This document shows, one piece after another, positions 16,007-26,523 of a stretch of 64,000 nucleotides of DNA. The translations under genes and the position numbers were made by a program. Each line of letters opens with the position of its first letter. The stretch's first letter is position 1. The DNA is from CAWGAJ01 sp963820545 (GTDB lineage: Bacteria; Planctomycetota; Planctomycetia; Pirellulales; Thermoguttaceae). The stretch is taken from assembly GCA_963820545.1 (NCBI GenBank), contig CAWGAJ010000002.1, positions 1,116,001 through 1,180,000 on the forward strand. Reading direction: 5' to 3'. The notes under the pieces were generated by a model, which searched no databases, had not been told where the DNA came from, and saw only the letters and a list, made by a program, of their open reading frames with translations.

Positions 16007-17820
16007 ATGGTTAACCGTAACCTGATACGATCATTGGATCTTTCTGAAGAAGAATGGAAAGAGGAGCTCAACGCCGCGCTGGAGGGCAACACGCCGGAGG
16101 AGATTGACTGGACCACCCAGGAAATGAACCTCAATCAAATCGTCCAGGGCAAGGTCCTGCGCGTGGAAGGCGACGTGGTGCTCGTCGATGTGGGATATAA
16201 GAGCGAAGGGATCATTTTCCGCAGCGAGTGGGAGGAAGGCGAACCGTTGCCTGCCCCCGGTTCGACCGTGAAAGTCTTGATCGAGGACGTGGAGGACATC
16301 CACGGTCTGGTCGACGACGCGCGCGGCATGATCACCTTAAGCAAGCGCAAGGCCGAGAAGATCGAGGCCTGGATGAAGGTCATCGAGACCGTGCGCGAAG
16401 GCGACGTGGTGACGGGCATTGTGACGCGGAAGATAAAAGGCGGGCTGCTGGTCGACATCGGCGTGAACGTTTTTCTTCCTGCCAGCCAGGTGGACGTGCG
16501 GAGGCCCTCGGACATCGGCGATTACATTGGCCGCACCATCCAATGCGTGGTGCTGAAGATCGACGAAGCCCGGCGGAACATCGTTGTCAGCCGCCGCGCA
16601 TTGATCGAATCCGAACGCTCGGAGAAGAAGTCGCAACTGTTAGCCGAATTGGAGGTGGGGCAGCGTCGCAAAGGGACGGTCAAGAATATCGCCGAGTTTG
16701 GGGCCTTCGTGGACCTGGGCGGCATCGACGGGCTGCTGCACATCACCGACATGAGTTGGGGACGCATCAATCACCCTTCGGAAATACTCGCCCTGGACCA
16801 GGAAATCGAGGTGCAAATTCTGCACATCGACCACGAGCGGGAAAAGATCGCCTTGGGGCTGAAGCAGCGCACGGCCAGTCCCTGGGAAACCGTGGAACAA
16901 AAGTATCCCATGGGGCGCGTGTGAAGGGCAGCGTGGTGAACGTGATGAGTTACGGCGCATTCGTCAAGTTGGAGGAGGGCGTTGAGGGCCTGGTGCATAT
17001 CAGCGAGATGTCGTGGACGCGGCGGATCAGCCATCCCAATGAACTTGTCCAGCCCGAGGATGAGATTGAAGTCGTGGTGCTGAAGATCGACAAAGACAAA
17101 CAGGAAATCTCGCTGGGCATGAAACAAATCCAGGAAAATCCCTGGGACCGCGTCGTCGAGCACTACCCGCCGGGAAGCATCGTCAAGGGCACCGTGCGCA
17201 ATTTGACCAACTACGGGGCCTTCATCGAGATCGAGGAGGGCATCGACGGTCTGCTGCACGTCAGCGATATGTCTTGGACCCGTAAAATCAGCCATCCCAA
17301 TGAGTTGATCGAAAAGAACCAGCAAATCGAGTGCCGCGTGCTTTCCGTGGATCAGGATCGCCACCGCATCGCCCTGGGCCTAAAACAACTAAACGACGAT
17401 CCGTGGATTTCCGAGATTCCCAACAAGTATCAGCCCGGCCAACTGATCAAGGGGCCGGTCACCAAGATCACCAACTTCGGCGTGTTTGTGGGCCTGGAAG
17501 ACGGTCTGGAAGGGCTGTTGCACATTTCTGAACTGGCCGACCATAAGGTTGACAATCCCGAGGACGTGGTCAAGGTGGGCGAAGTAATCGAAGTCAAGGT
17601 GCTGCGCGTCGATCCCGATGAGCGCAAAATCGGCCTTTCCCGCAAGCGCGTGGAATGGGCCGAGGAAGCCGAGGCCGCCGCCCAACAGCAACAAGCCGAC
17701 GGCCCCGCGCCGCCCGCCGAACCGCCTGAACTCAAAGGCGGCGTGGGCAGCGGCAGCGGTCCGCTTATCAACTTGGCGGCCAACGAGGCATCCGCTTCAG
17801 AACCCCCGGCTGGTGAATAA
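16007..17820 (+). CDS. rpsA: 30S ribosomal protein S1 (one apparent frameshift)
   Basis: S1 docks mRNA on the 30S subunit. Six S1 (OB-fold) domains can be followed: VQGKVLRVEGDVVLVDVGYK; GIVTRKIKGGLLVDIGVNVF; KGTVKNIAEFGAFVDLGGID; KGSVVNVMSYGAFVKLEEGV; KGTVRNLTNYGAFIEIEEGI; KGPVTKITNFGVFVGLEDGL. The first 305 residues and the rest lie in different frames. At about 16916 the sequence ATGGGGCGCGTGTGA lacks one G; restoring a five-G run gives MGARVKGSVV and one continuous protein of about 604 residues. A sequence error is the likeliest cause for an essential gene. The tail after domain six is Ala/Pro/Gln-rich. A terminator follows at 17889. Confidence 0.93.
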
Positions 17821-17827
17821 GATCGTG

Positions 17828-17883
17828 GATTGAAAATTGAGATTGCAAATTGGAAAAAGCAAATCTCGAATTGCAAATTGCAG
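17828..17883. repeat. heptad repeat array after rpsA
   Basis: Eight 7-mers: gattgaa, aattgag, attgcaa, attggaa, aaagcaa, atctcga, attgcaa, attgcag. It begins 7 bp after the rpsA stop codon and leads into the terminator. Confidence 0.6.
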
Positions 17884-17888
17884 ACAAA

Positions 17889-17934
17889 CAAAAAACCGCG
17901 ACCTAAACCTTTAATAGTTGGTCGCGGTTTTTTT
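17889..17934 (+). terminator. intrinsic terminator of rpsA
   Basis: AAAACCGCGACC pairs with GGTCGCGGTTTT across a 16-base loop and is followed by a T-run. The stem belongs to the GCGACC/GGTCGC hairpin family found elsewhere in the window. Confidence 0.8.
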
Positions 17935-17961
17935 GTGTATTCTCATTTAATCTGCATTACC

Positions 17962-18066
17962 TAGAGCATTTCTCATATCAATGTAGCGTTCAAAGAGACC
18001 TCAGCCGGCTAACGCCGGCCGCTCGCCTAGATGTTTATCCACTACACTGAGATGAGAGGCGGTTTA
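17962..18066. mobile_element. 105-bp MITE-like element, copy B
   Basis: Same length and layout as copy A: TAGAGCATTTCTCATATCAA start, GCCGGCTAACGCCGGC core, CACTACACTGAGATGAGA right arm. The right terminus has decayed to GGTTTA. Confidence 0.65.
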
Positions 18067-18297
18067 ATTCCACTTTATGCAATTTTTTAAATTCCATCCG
18101 TGCGGGTTTTGCGGTCCGTGCCTTTCTTGACAGGGGCGTCCTTACAACCGCTTTTCCAGGTTTTGGCGGGCTTGGCTGGTGCATTTGGCGCAAGTGTTTT
18201 TTACGCTGTTTTTAGGCGCTGTCGGAGTTTTGCGTGCGCTGCTGATCGGTCTGTAATGGTTGGGTAAAATTACCAGAAAAAAATCGTTTTCCTTTTT

Positions 18298-18326
18298 TTG
18301 ACAGACCAAAAAACATGGCCTATACT
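18298..18326 (+). promoter_or_regulatory. sigma70-type promoter of the S41 protease gene
   Basis: TTGACA (18298-18303), a 17-bp spacer, TATACT (18321-18326). It lies 120 bp upstream of the ATG at 18448, which implies a leader of about 110 nt. Confidence 0.65.
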
Positions 18327-18447
18327 TACAGATGGCTGGCATTGGGTGCCCACTTGCCGGCCAGATCGCCGACGAAAATCGTTACTGAACGGCCACGCCA
18401 CCCACGGATCGGCACCGGCAACGCATCCACATTCACCGGACGACACC

Positions 18448-20100
18448 ATGCGAAGGATCAACACCGGCTTTCTGCGCGCGACTATCGCGTTTTTAGCGAT
18501 TTTATCGGCTGTTTCGGCGTTTGGGCAGCTTCCCACGACGATCGTCATTTCCAACAGCACCCAACAGGTCGACGACCTGTTGCGCCGCGGACAACAGTTG
18601 GAATTGGAACAACGCTGGGGCGATGCCCTGACCCATTATGAAGACGCGCTGCGTCAGTTTCCCGCCGATACCCTTTTGCAACGGCGCTTCGATACTGCTC
18701 GGCTGCATTACGATCTGCAGCGGCGTTGGGTCGATCGCAGTTTTTCCGAAATCCTCAGCCGACTGCAGCTTGATCGGGCCTTGGAGCTCTACGCCCAAGT
18801 GCTCTTGAAGATCGAATCGCATTATGTTGATCCGCCCAATTGGAAAGAACTGGTCGAACGAGGCACCACCAATCTGGAGATCGCCTTAAACGAGCAGTCG
18901 TTCCAGGAGCGATACTTGGCCCAGGCCAATCGGCCCGCCGCCCGCGTTTTTTGCCGCGAGCTGAGACCTGTTCTGGCCACGCGGATGATTCGCACTCGAG
19001 AAGATGCTCGTCAGGCCGTGGCCTTTGCCGTTGCCTTGGCGCAACAGCGCCTGGTCATATCTCCCACCGCCGTGGTGCTGGAATATCTCTGTGGGGCGAC
19101 CAATTCCCTGGACCAATACTCCGCCTTCCTCACGCCCGATCAATTAACCGAAGTATATTCGCAAATCGAAGGCAACTTCGTGGGTTTGGGCATTGAGTTG
19201 AAGGTACAGAGCAATGCCTTGACGATCATCCGGGTAATTACCGGCAGCCCCGCCGAGCAAGCAGGCGTCCACGGCGGCGATCGGATCATCGCCATCGATG
19301 GACAATCCACGTCCGCGATGTCCACCGATCAGGCCGCCAACCTGTTGCAAGGCGATGAGGGAACTTCGGTGGAGCTGACTGTTTTAGGCCCCGACGGCCA
19401 AGGGCGGAAGATGATGATCCGTCGCCGTCGCGTGGATGTGCCCAGCGTGGACCAGGTGGCCATCATCGACCGCGAAAACGCCATCGGCTATTGCAAGCTG
19501 AGCTGTTTCCAAAAAACCACCGCCCACGATCTCGACGCCGCGTTGTGGAAACTTCAACGCCAAGGCATGGAGAGGCTGATCGTCGATTTGCGGGGAAATC
19601 CGGGCGGACTGCTCACGGCGGCGGTCGATGCCGCCGACCGGTTCATCGAGCGCGGCTTGATCGTCACCACTCATGGTCGCAGCCTGCAGGAGGACAGCGC
19701 CTTTACCGCCCATGTCGAAGGCACTTGGCAAATTCCGCTGGTGGTGATCGTCGATCAAGACAGCGCCAGCGCGGCCGAAATTTTTGCCGGCGCCATTCAA
19801 GACCTTCACCGGGGAACCGTGGTCGGCGTGCGGACCTATGGCAAGGGATCGGTCCAGGGCATCTTTCCCTTGGAAGGCACTAATGCGGGCGTGCGTTTGA
19901 CCACCGCGAAATTCTATTCGCCCAACGGCCGGCCTTACAGCCGCTCGGGCATCGACCCCGACGTCGTCGTGCGGCAGGTCGCGCGGCCCATTAATGATCA
20001 ACCCGCCTTTTCCTCCTCGCAGGAAGACGCCATGTTGTCCGCCGCGTTGGAGATCGCCCGCGGCAGGGCCGAAGTCCTCCAGGCCCGCACCCCGCGTTAA
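18448..20100 (+). CDS. S41-family C-terminal processing protease (CtpA/Prc-like)
   Basis: About 550 residues, starting at MRRINTGFLRATIAFLAILS (signal peptide). The order is: a helical TPR-like N-terminal part (LLRRGQQLELEQRWGDALTH), a PDZ domain (about 245-330: GNFVGLGIELKVQSNALTII, GSPAEQAGVHGGDRIIAIDG) and the S41 protease core (about 345-510). The core carries the GNPGG motif (LRGNPGGLLTAAV), nucleophile Ser in DSASAAEIFAG and general-base Lys in YGKGSVQG. Periplasmic proteases of this type trim C-termini of envelope proteins. The gene is intact and has its own promoter. The specific substrate is unknown. Confidence 0.92.
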   Translation: MRRINTGFLRATIAFLAILSAVSAFGQLPTTIVISNSTQQVDDLLRRGQQLELEQRWGDALTHYEDALRQFPADTLLQRRFDTARLHYDLQRRWVDRSFSEILSRLQLDRALELYAQVLLKIESHYVDPPNWKELVERGTTNLEIALNEQSFQERYLAQANRPAARVFCRELRPVLATRMIRTREDARQAVAFAVALAQQRLVISPTAVVLEYLCGATNSLDQYSAFLTPDQLTEVYSQIEGNFVGLGIELKVQSNALTIIRVITGSPAEQAGVHGGDRIIAIDGQSTSAMSTDQAANLLQGDEGTSVELTVLGPDGQGRKMMIRRRRVDVPSVDQVAIIDRENAIGYCKLSCFQKTTAHDLDAALWKLQRQGMERLIVDLRGNPGGLLTAAVDAADRFIERGLIVTTHGRSLQEDSAFTAHVEGTWQIPLVVIVDQDSASAAEIFAGAIQDLHRGTVVGVRTYGKGSVQGIFPLEGTNAGVRLTTAKFYSPNGRPYSRSGIDPDVVVRQVARPINDQPAFSSSQEDAMLSAALEIARGRAEVLQARTPR

Positions 20101-20242
20101 TGTAAATTTCTGTGTAAGCGGGAAAAAACTGTTTATTGAGTCAATGATGCGTTGGGACGGGAGTTGTACTTCCATCCCCGCCGGCAAATTAGGGTCGGCA
20201 GTAAGACTGCCGCCCCAACTTTTCAGCCTCCGGTTTCCGGCC

Positions 20243-21408
20243 TCACCTTAAGCGGTTTTCCAGCGAGGTGACATGCCGGGCCGTGATGTGTTGGGCGCGT
20301 TGCTCGGGCATATAGCCGCGCGTGCCGGTCACGCCCACCTGGCGGCCGATGTAGTTCTGTAGATTCACGCCCGGCGCCGGCGTGAGATAATACTTCACAT
20401 TGCCGGCTTCATCGACCAGGGCATATCGTGGGGCCCCCAATTTTGCGGAAACCACCTCTTGCAGTTGGCCCACGCCGTCGAATTGTTTCTCCGGGTCGGC
20501 CATGGCCGCCGCCTTTTCCATGGTGCGTTTCAGACCGTCGAGAAAACGGTTCGAGACCGCGTTCTGCTCGCGCATTGCCGTTACCGAATCACAACGCTGT
20601 TTGAGATCCTCAAAGCGTGCGATTTTATTCAAGACCAAGCGTGCATTGCCTCGTTCCTCGGCCGTATTTGCCCGATCCAACCATGATTCCGCCCGTAATC
20701 GCAGTGCGCTGAACGACCACGTGGACGGCTCATCGACCACCATCATCGACAACTCCAGATCAATCCGATCCAACTCGGCCTGAAAGTACGCCGGAGAAAG
20801 ATCGCCTCGGGTATCCGCTGATTTTTCCTCGCGCCGATCATCGGATGAATCCTCTCCGGTGTCGTCGCCGGAACGATTCTTTGCCGTCTCCTCGCTGGAT
20901 TTGAGCGGATCAAGATATTTTTTAAAACCCAACGGAATTCTCCGGCGGGCGGAGCGATCTTGTACCAGATTTGCGAGTTATTGCCGGGAATTTCTCGCTC
21001 ACGGAGAATTTCTCTGACGCCGAGAATTTCCACTGTCTCGCCCTTGCGCATGTGTACTTGGATCACGTCGCGATCATTGCTCAAGCGGCTGCCTACACAA
21101 GCGGCAACGTCGTCCTCGGTCACCACGGCCAGATTCTGATCTTGAAGTTTGAGGTACTGGCCCGCGATCCATGTATAACTGCCTTCCGGCGGTTTGACGG
21201 CGCACCAGCCGCCGGGATCGTGACGATACACCTCTAGATAATCCCCCTTTTGCAGTTTGTCGGTGGGATAATAACTTTTGCCTGGTCCGCTGTGGATTTC
21301 AGTCCCATCGACCATTACACAGGCCTTGTATGGAAACGTCTGTTCGCCGCTTGTCGAAGATACGGCCAACGTGAACAAGCCCATTAAAAAAACCAGCAAC
21401 CGTGGCAT
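20243..21408 (-). CDS. exported SH3-domain protein (one apparent frameshift)
   Basis: A signal peptide (MPRLLVFLMGLFTLAVSS) precedes two SH3b-like domains (VMVDGTEIHSGPGKSYYPTD, about 30-90; AACVGSRLSNDRDVIQVHMR, about 100-165). A charged linker and a helical second half (ELDRIDLELSMMVVDEPSTW; VGQLQEVVSAKLGAPRYALV) follow, ending in an SH3/OB-like strand set (GRQVGVTGTRGYMPEQRAQH). The two halves lie in different frames; the switch is at about 20926, where GTTTTAAAAAATAT appears to have lost one T (FRWVFKKYLDPLKSSEE restored). Total about 388 residues. Bacterial SH3b domains often bind peptidoglycan or protein partners; the role here is unknown. The start is supported by GGGAGG 7 bp upstream. 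Confidence 0.72.
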
Positions 21409-21695
21409 GGCAATGCCTCCCGGTGATAATTTTTACGAAATGTTGTTGTTAGCTTTTAACGTTGTTATTCGTTATGTTGGGGCAATAATTAAACTGCTCC
21501 TCCATCAAAAAAATTATTTGGCCACTAGGGAAAACACGGAAGATTTATGACCCGATATATTTGTCAATTTGGATAAGATATTGCAAAATTAATATCACAG
21601 ACCGCAAGCTTGTACCGAATTCCCCCAGGCAATTCAAGGGCAATTATTCCATAAATCCTTTACAATTTTTGTCTTGGTCCAAAAAGCAGGCATTA

Positions 21696-21724
21696 TTGAC
21701 ATTGGGGGGGAAAAGTGGTAATAT
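21696..21724 (+). promoter_or_regulatory. near-consensus sigma70 promoter of the PEP-CTERM gene
   Basis: TTGACA (21696-21701), exactly 17 bp, TAATAT (21719-21724). The ATG at 21761 follows 36 bp downstream with AAGGGA as ribosome-binding site. Confidence 0.75.
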
Positions 21725-21760
21725 AGGCATAATCCAATAACCAGATGGCAAGGGAATTTT

Positions 21761-22507
21761 ATGAAAATCGCCTTCTATGTAATCCTTTATGTTTTACTGC
21801 TTTTATTTGCTAATGTGTCCAATGCCAGTGTTTTAAGTGATTTCAATACCGGCTTGGACGGGTGGACAGCAGTAACATCTTACGGCACGCCACTACCATA
21901 TCTCTTAGATGACCTCACTGATGGCAATCCGGGCGGCTGTGCTGAATTGGTGGGCTGCCCGGAATTGGGTGATAGTTATTGGATGGTTGCCCCTACTGCT
22001 TTTCTGGGCAATTGGTCAAAATATGACGGACTCGGAACGTTAAAATGGGATCGTATCGCAAGCGGTGGCTATCTGCAGGGAGCTCCTGACTATGTCAAAA
22101 GATCAACTGTTATCATCTCCGGACCAGGTGGAACAGCCATTTATACCGCGGCAGGTTTGGTGAGCGATTTTTGGCAAACCTTCTCTTCACCTATTGATTC
22201 TTCATATTGGAATGTATACAGCGGATCTTGGAATTCCATTATGCAAAATGTCACCTCCTTCAAAATCCTCATTGCAGTTGGGCAAAAGCAAAAATTCTAT
22301 CCTCAATACATAATTTTTGGAGAGACCGGAATTGGCAGTATCGCTTATGGTCCAGTGAATGGTATGGACAATATTAGCTTAATTTTAGAAGAATTAAGCC
22401 CTATTCCAGAACCTAGCGTTCTTATGATGTTTTGTGCGGGTGTTGTTTGTTTGATGTTCTACTCTTTTCAAAGACAGAAAAAAGTTGTTTATCAAAATAA
22501 TATTTAA
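21761..22507 (+). CDS. PEP-CTERM-anchored exported protein, laminin-B-like domain
   Basis: 248 residues. A signal peptide (MKIAFYVILYVLLLLFANVS) precedes a beta-rich body that opens SVLSDFNTGLDGWTAVTSYG and continues KRSTVIISGPGGTAIY and NVTSFKILIAVGQ, resembling laminin IV-type / carbohydrate-binding jelly rolls. The C-terminus is a canonical PEP-CTERM signal: IPEPS, a hydrophobic stretch (VLMMFCAGVVCLMFYSF) and a basic end (QRQKK). Such proteins are sorted by exosortase and usually linked to exopolysaccharide. The gene is more AT-rich than its neighbours and monocistronic. No exosortase is in the window. Confidence 0.85.
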   Translation: MKIAFYVILYVLLLLFANVSNASVLSDFNTGLDGWTAVTSYGTPLPYLLDDLTDGNPGGCAELVGCPELGDSYWMVAPTAFLGNWSKYDGLGTLKWDRIASGGYLQGAPDYVKRSTVIISGPGGTAIYTAAGLVSDFWQTFSSPIDSSYWNVYSGSWNSIMQNVTSFKILIAVGQKQKFYPQYIIFGETGIGSIAYGPVNGMDNISLILEELSPIPEPSVLMMFCAGVVCLMFYSFQRQKKVVYQNNI

Positions 22508-22719
22508 GCGGTAGTTGTATAACCGAAATAAATCCGCGATTAATGAATTTCTTCTCAGTCGCATTATTCTTTCAGCACTCTATTTGCGATTATTACCCAG
22601 AATGGGTAAAATCGGGCTTTTTCAGGGGTAGGACGACTTTTAAAGTCGTCCGCCCAGGCCGTAGGACAGTTATGAAAACCGTCTTACATAGCAATTCCCA
22701 AGCGGAGTTTATTAAAAAA

Positions 22720-25601
22720 ATGCCTCGTTATAATCCGGCAGTCGTTGAACCTAAGTGGCAGAGGTTTTGGGAAGAAAACCGCACTTTCGCTACCCCTAAA
22801 TTGCCCAAAGGTCGCAAATTATATGTTTTGGATATGTTTCCATATCCCAGTGGTGAAGGGATTCACATGGGTCATCCAGAAGGATATACCGCTACCGACA
22901 TTGTCTGCCGCTACAACCGCATGAAGGGCGCCAGCGTGATGCATCCCATGGGCTGGGACGCCTTCGGCCTGCCCGCCGAACAGTACGCCAAAAAAACCGG
23001 CACGCATCCCCGGCAGACCACGGAAAAGAATATTGTCAATTTCCGTCGCCAGTTGAAGATGCTCGGTTTTTCTTACGATTGGGATCGCGATCTGGCCACC
23101 ACCGACTTGGAATATTTCCGCTGGACGCAATTTATTTTCCTGGTGCTTTTTGATACCTGGTTCGACGCAGAACAAAAGCGCGGCCGGCCCATTGCCGAAC
23201 TACCAATTCCCGTCGAAATCACCAATGAAAGCGACGACGCCGTGGCCCGATACCGCGACGAGCACCGGCTGGCGTATCAACTCGAGGCACCTGTGAATTG
23301 GTGTCCGGCCTTGGGCACGGTGTTGGCCAACGAAGAGGTGGTTGGCGGAGTGAGCGAGCGCGGCGGGCATCCGGTGGTGCGTATTCCGCTGCGTCAATGG
23401 ATGCTCCGGATTACCGCATACGCCGACCGGCTAGAAAAAGACCTGGACACGCTCGACTGGCCCGATAGCATCAAACTTTTACAGCGCAACTGGATTGGCC
23501 GGAGCACCGGGGCGGAGGTCGACTTTTTTATTGGCATCATTACCGACGAAGAGGGAAAGCCTTCGCGCAAGGAATACGAAGGCTGGCTGACAGATCGCAA
23601 GTATGGCGGTTGGCCCAGCAAGCCCGACGAGGAAGTACTTCGCATTTATACGACTCGTGCAGATACGCTTTTCGGCGCCACGTACATGGTCATTGCACCG
23701 GAGCATCCGTTTGTCGAGCGGTTGACCAAGCCGGATCAATCCGCCGCGGTACGCGCATATTGCGACCAGGCGGCGCGCAAAAGTGATCTTGACCGAACGG
23801 ACCTGGCCAAGGAAAAAACCGGGGTTTTTACCGGTTCTTACGCGATCAATCCGGTCAATGGCGAGGCGATTCCCATTTGGGTGGCCGATTATGTGCTCAT
23901 AAGTTACGGCACTGGCGCGATCATGGCCGTGCCGGCCCACGACACCCGGGATTTCGAATTCGCCAAAGAGTTTAATTTGCCGATTGTCGCGGTGGTCGAT
24001 CCCGGTCCCATTGAAGGGGACAGTCCCATTTTTGCTGTGCAAAAATCGGGACAGTCCCCTTTTGCCGCCTTCATTGCCGACGGCACGGCCATCAATTCCG
24101 GCCCGTACAATGGACTTTCCACGCCGGAGTTCAAAAAGAGAATCGCCGACGACCTGGCCGCAAAGGGGCTTGGGCGCAGCGCGGTCAATTACAAGTTGCG
24201 CGATTGGCTCTTCAGTCGGCAGCATTTTTGGGGCGAGCCGTTCCCGATCTTGCATGAGTTAGATGAAACCGGTCAGCCCAACGGCCGAATACGGGCGCTT
24301 AAGCCGGAAGATTTGCCGCTGGATTTACCGGCCAACATGAAATTCGATTCCACGCACGACCGACCCGAGCCGCCGCTGGATATAGCGCCGGACGATTGGC
24401 TCTACGTCACTATCAACGGCGTGCGTTACAAGCGCGAGACAAACACCATGCCGCAATGGGCCGGCTCCTGCTGGTACTATCTGCGGTTCCTGGATCCCAG
24501 AATCACAAAACCCTAGTTGATCCAGAAATCGAAAAGGCCTGGATGCCGATTGATTTGTACGTGGGCGGGGCGGAACACGCCGTATTGCACCTGCTTTACG
24601 CCCGATTTTGGCACAAGGTGCTCTTTGACCGCGGCTACGTGAGCACGCCCGAACCGTTCAGGAAACTGGTCAACCAGGGAATGATCCTCGGCGAGATGGA
24701 ATTCGCCGGCTACCAGACCGATTCAGGCCAATGGGTGAGTGTTGCTGATGTCATTGATGATACAGAAGGGAATCCAACTGACAAGAAAACCGGCAGGCCG
24801 GTCAAGGCCGTCAAACTTGCTGCCGAGGCCGTGGACAAGCAAGGCGAAACTTTTGTGCTGAAAGCCGATGGTAAAATCCGCATCGACAGTCGCGCGTACA
24901 AGATGTCGAAAAGCCGCGGCAACGTGGTCAATCCGGACCAGGTAGTGGCCGAATACGGCGCAGACGCCTTGCGACTGTACGAGATGTTCATGGGCCCGTT
25001 GGAGGCCGTAAAACCCTGGAGCATGGATGGCATAAGCGGTGTGCGCAACTTTTTGGATCGCGTCTGGCGGATGATCATTGATGACCGTTCGGAAAACATG
25101 AAACTGGGGCCGACCGTGCAAAAAGTCGCGTCCACGGCCGGGCAGAACCGCATGGTCCATAAAACGATCAAGGCCGTGACTAATGACATCGAGCAGATGT
25201 CGTTCAACACGGCCATCGCGCGGATGATGGAATTCACGAATTTCTTTTTCAAGGAAGAGGTGCGGCCGCAAGAGGCCATGGAAAAGTTTGTGTTGCTTGT
25301 TTCGCCGTTTGCCCCGCATCTGGCCGAGGAACTTTGGCAGGCCCTGGGCAATCCGAAAATCCTGGCCTACGAGCCGTGGCCGGCGTACGACGAGGCCATG
25401 CTCAAGCAAGACACGATCGAAGTACCCGTGCAGATAAACGGCAGGCTGCGCGGCCGCATCCAGGCCCCGGCCGAGGCTGATAACGCTACTCTCGAATCTC
25501 TTGCCCGGGCCGAGGCCAAAATTGCCGAGTATCTTGCCGGCAAGAAAGTGGTCAAAGTCATCATTGTGCCGGGAAAGATGGTGAATTTCGTGGTGAAATA
25601 A
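22720..25601 (+). CDS. leuS: leucyl-tRNA synthetase (one apparent frameshift)
   Basis: Class I synthetase charging tRNA-Leu. It shows the HIGH motif (YPSGEGIHMGHPEGYTATD), the CP1 editing domain with GTGAIMAVPAHDTRDFEFA, the WAGSCWYYLRFLDP region, the KMSKS loop (YKMSKSRGNVVNPD) and the C-terminal anticodon-binding and VNGR-like end (VQINGRLRGRIQAPAEADN). The frame shifts at about 24502: GGATCCCAGAATCAC has lost one C (DPQNHKTLVDPEIEKAWMPI restored). An in-frame ATG at 22672 could add 16 residues; MPRYNPAVVEPKWQ at 22720 matches the usual start. Residues about 433-447 are encoded by an inserted palindromic repeat. A further loose AT-rich gap follows before the HipA-like gene. Confidence 0.95.
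24016..24059. repeat. in-frame palindromic element inside leuS
   Basis: GGGGACAGTCCCATTTTTGC and GCAAAAATCGGGACAGTCCC form inverted arms around a TGT centre. It encodes GDSPIFAVQKSGQSPF in the editing domain, just after the AVPAHD motif. The arms match those of the element in aat (6508-6574), in which the centre is longer. Confidence 0.85.
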
Positions 25602-25661
25602 AAATAAATCCCAAAATTTCATTGCCTGATTTATTAATTCACACGCATAACAGGTGCAATT

Positions 25662-26510
25662 TTGAATGCCTCTTCAAAACAAATTTGGCACCCAACCACT
25701 TTTTTACGATTTTCAGGACCTCTTGATACAAATACGCAAACCGCACGTATAATAACTGATGCTGGCCCTGCTTATATCAAGGTACTAGGTAATCGTCAAG
25801 GACCACATGCATTGGCATGTGAATTAGTTGGAACCTATCTTGCGCAATGGCTTGGCCTACCAACTCTGGAATTTGATATAATGGGAATTGATGAGCAAAA
25901 AGATGAGATTCCACTTACCAGAGGTTATCGAGGAAAAACGGGGCCAGCATTTATAACAAAGGAAACAAAAGGTATTTCCTGGGGCGGATCGGTTAAAGAG
26001 TTGAGAAAATTAATAAATAAAGAATCTATTTCGCATTTAGTAGTTTTTGATACATGGACTCGTAATTGTGATCGTTGCCCACCTGAAAATACTCAAAGGA
26101 AAGTCAATTTTGACAATGTTTTTATAGAGGAAATAGGTCAAAAAGGTAATAAGAAATATCGATTATTGGCGATTGATCATTCATGCTGTTTCAATTGGGG
26201 AAGAGATCTTACACCCGGAATTTCGGCAATTGAATTAGTTAAAGATGAGAGAATATATGGTCTATTTCCTGCATTCAAAAAGTTAATTCGACAAGATGAA
26301 ATAGAAATTGCCATTACACAATTAGGGAAACTTACCGAAGATATTGTAGAAAAATTTGTTAACGAAGTTCCGACTGAGTGGCAAGTGAATCAACAAATCC
26401 GTATTGCATGGAGGGAGTTAATCTTACGTCGCGCAAACTATGTTGCTGATACCATTTTAGAACGCATAAAAAAAATTTGCTGGCCAGGAATGCTTTTTGA
26501 TAAAAATTAA
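25662..26510 (+). CDS. HipA-like kinase-domain protein
   Basis: About 282 residues starting at a TTG codon; no in-frame ATG fits. Kinase-like motifs can be aligned with HipA: AYIKVLGNRQGPHALACELV (ATP-binding Lys and helix), VVFDTWTRNCDRCPPENTQR with the catalytic Asp/Asn loop, and LLAIDHSCCFNWGRD (metal-binding Asp, DFG-like). It lacks the N-terminal half of canonical HipA, so it belongs to the short HipA-like group. HipA proteins phosphorylate translation factors and act as toxins; whether this one does is unknown. It is followed 13 bp later by a DUF3037 gene, a pairing seen in other bacteria. Both genes are strikingly AT-rich against their surroundings, suggesting acquisition. Confidence 0.72.
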   Translation: MNASSKQIWHPTTFLRFSGPLDTNTQTARIITDAGPAYIKVLGNRQGPHALACELVGTYLAQWLGLPTLEFDIMGIDEQKDEIPLTRGYRGKTGPAFITKETKGISWGGSVKELRKLINKESISHLVVFDTWTRNCDRCPPENTQRKVNFDNVFIEEIGQKGNKKYRLLAIDHSCCFNWGRDLTPGISAIELVKDERIYGLFPAFKKLIRQDEIEIAITQLGKLTEDIVEKFVNEVPTEWQVNQQIRIAWRELILRRANYVADTILERIKKICWPGMLFDKN

Positions 26511-26523
26511 AAGGAGCCAAACA

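Noticed and set aside
16900..16935. Programmed frameshifting in rpsA
   Set aside because: No slippery heptamer with downstream pseudoknot is evident and a lost G in a G-run explains the break; many other genes show the same kind of defect.
18142..18342. Minus-strand frame of 66 codons with a CxxC near its end
   Set aside because: It overlaps the promoter of the S41 protease gene, lacks a ribosome-binding site and resembles no family.
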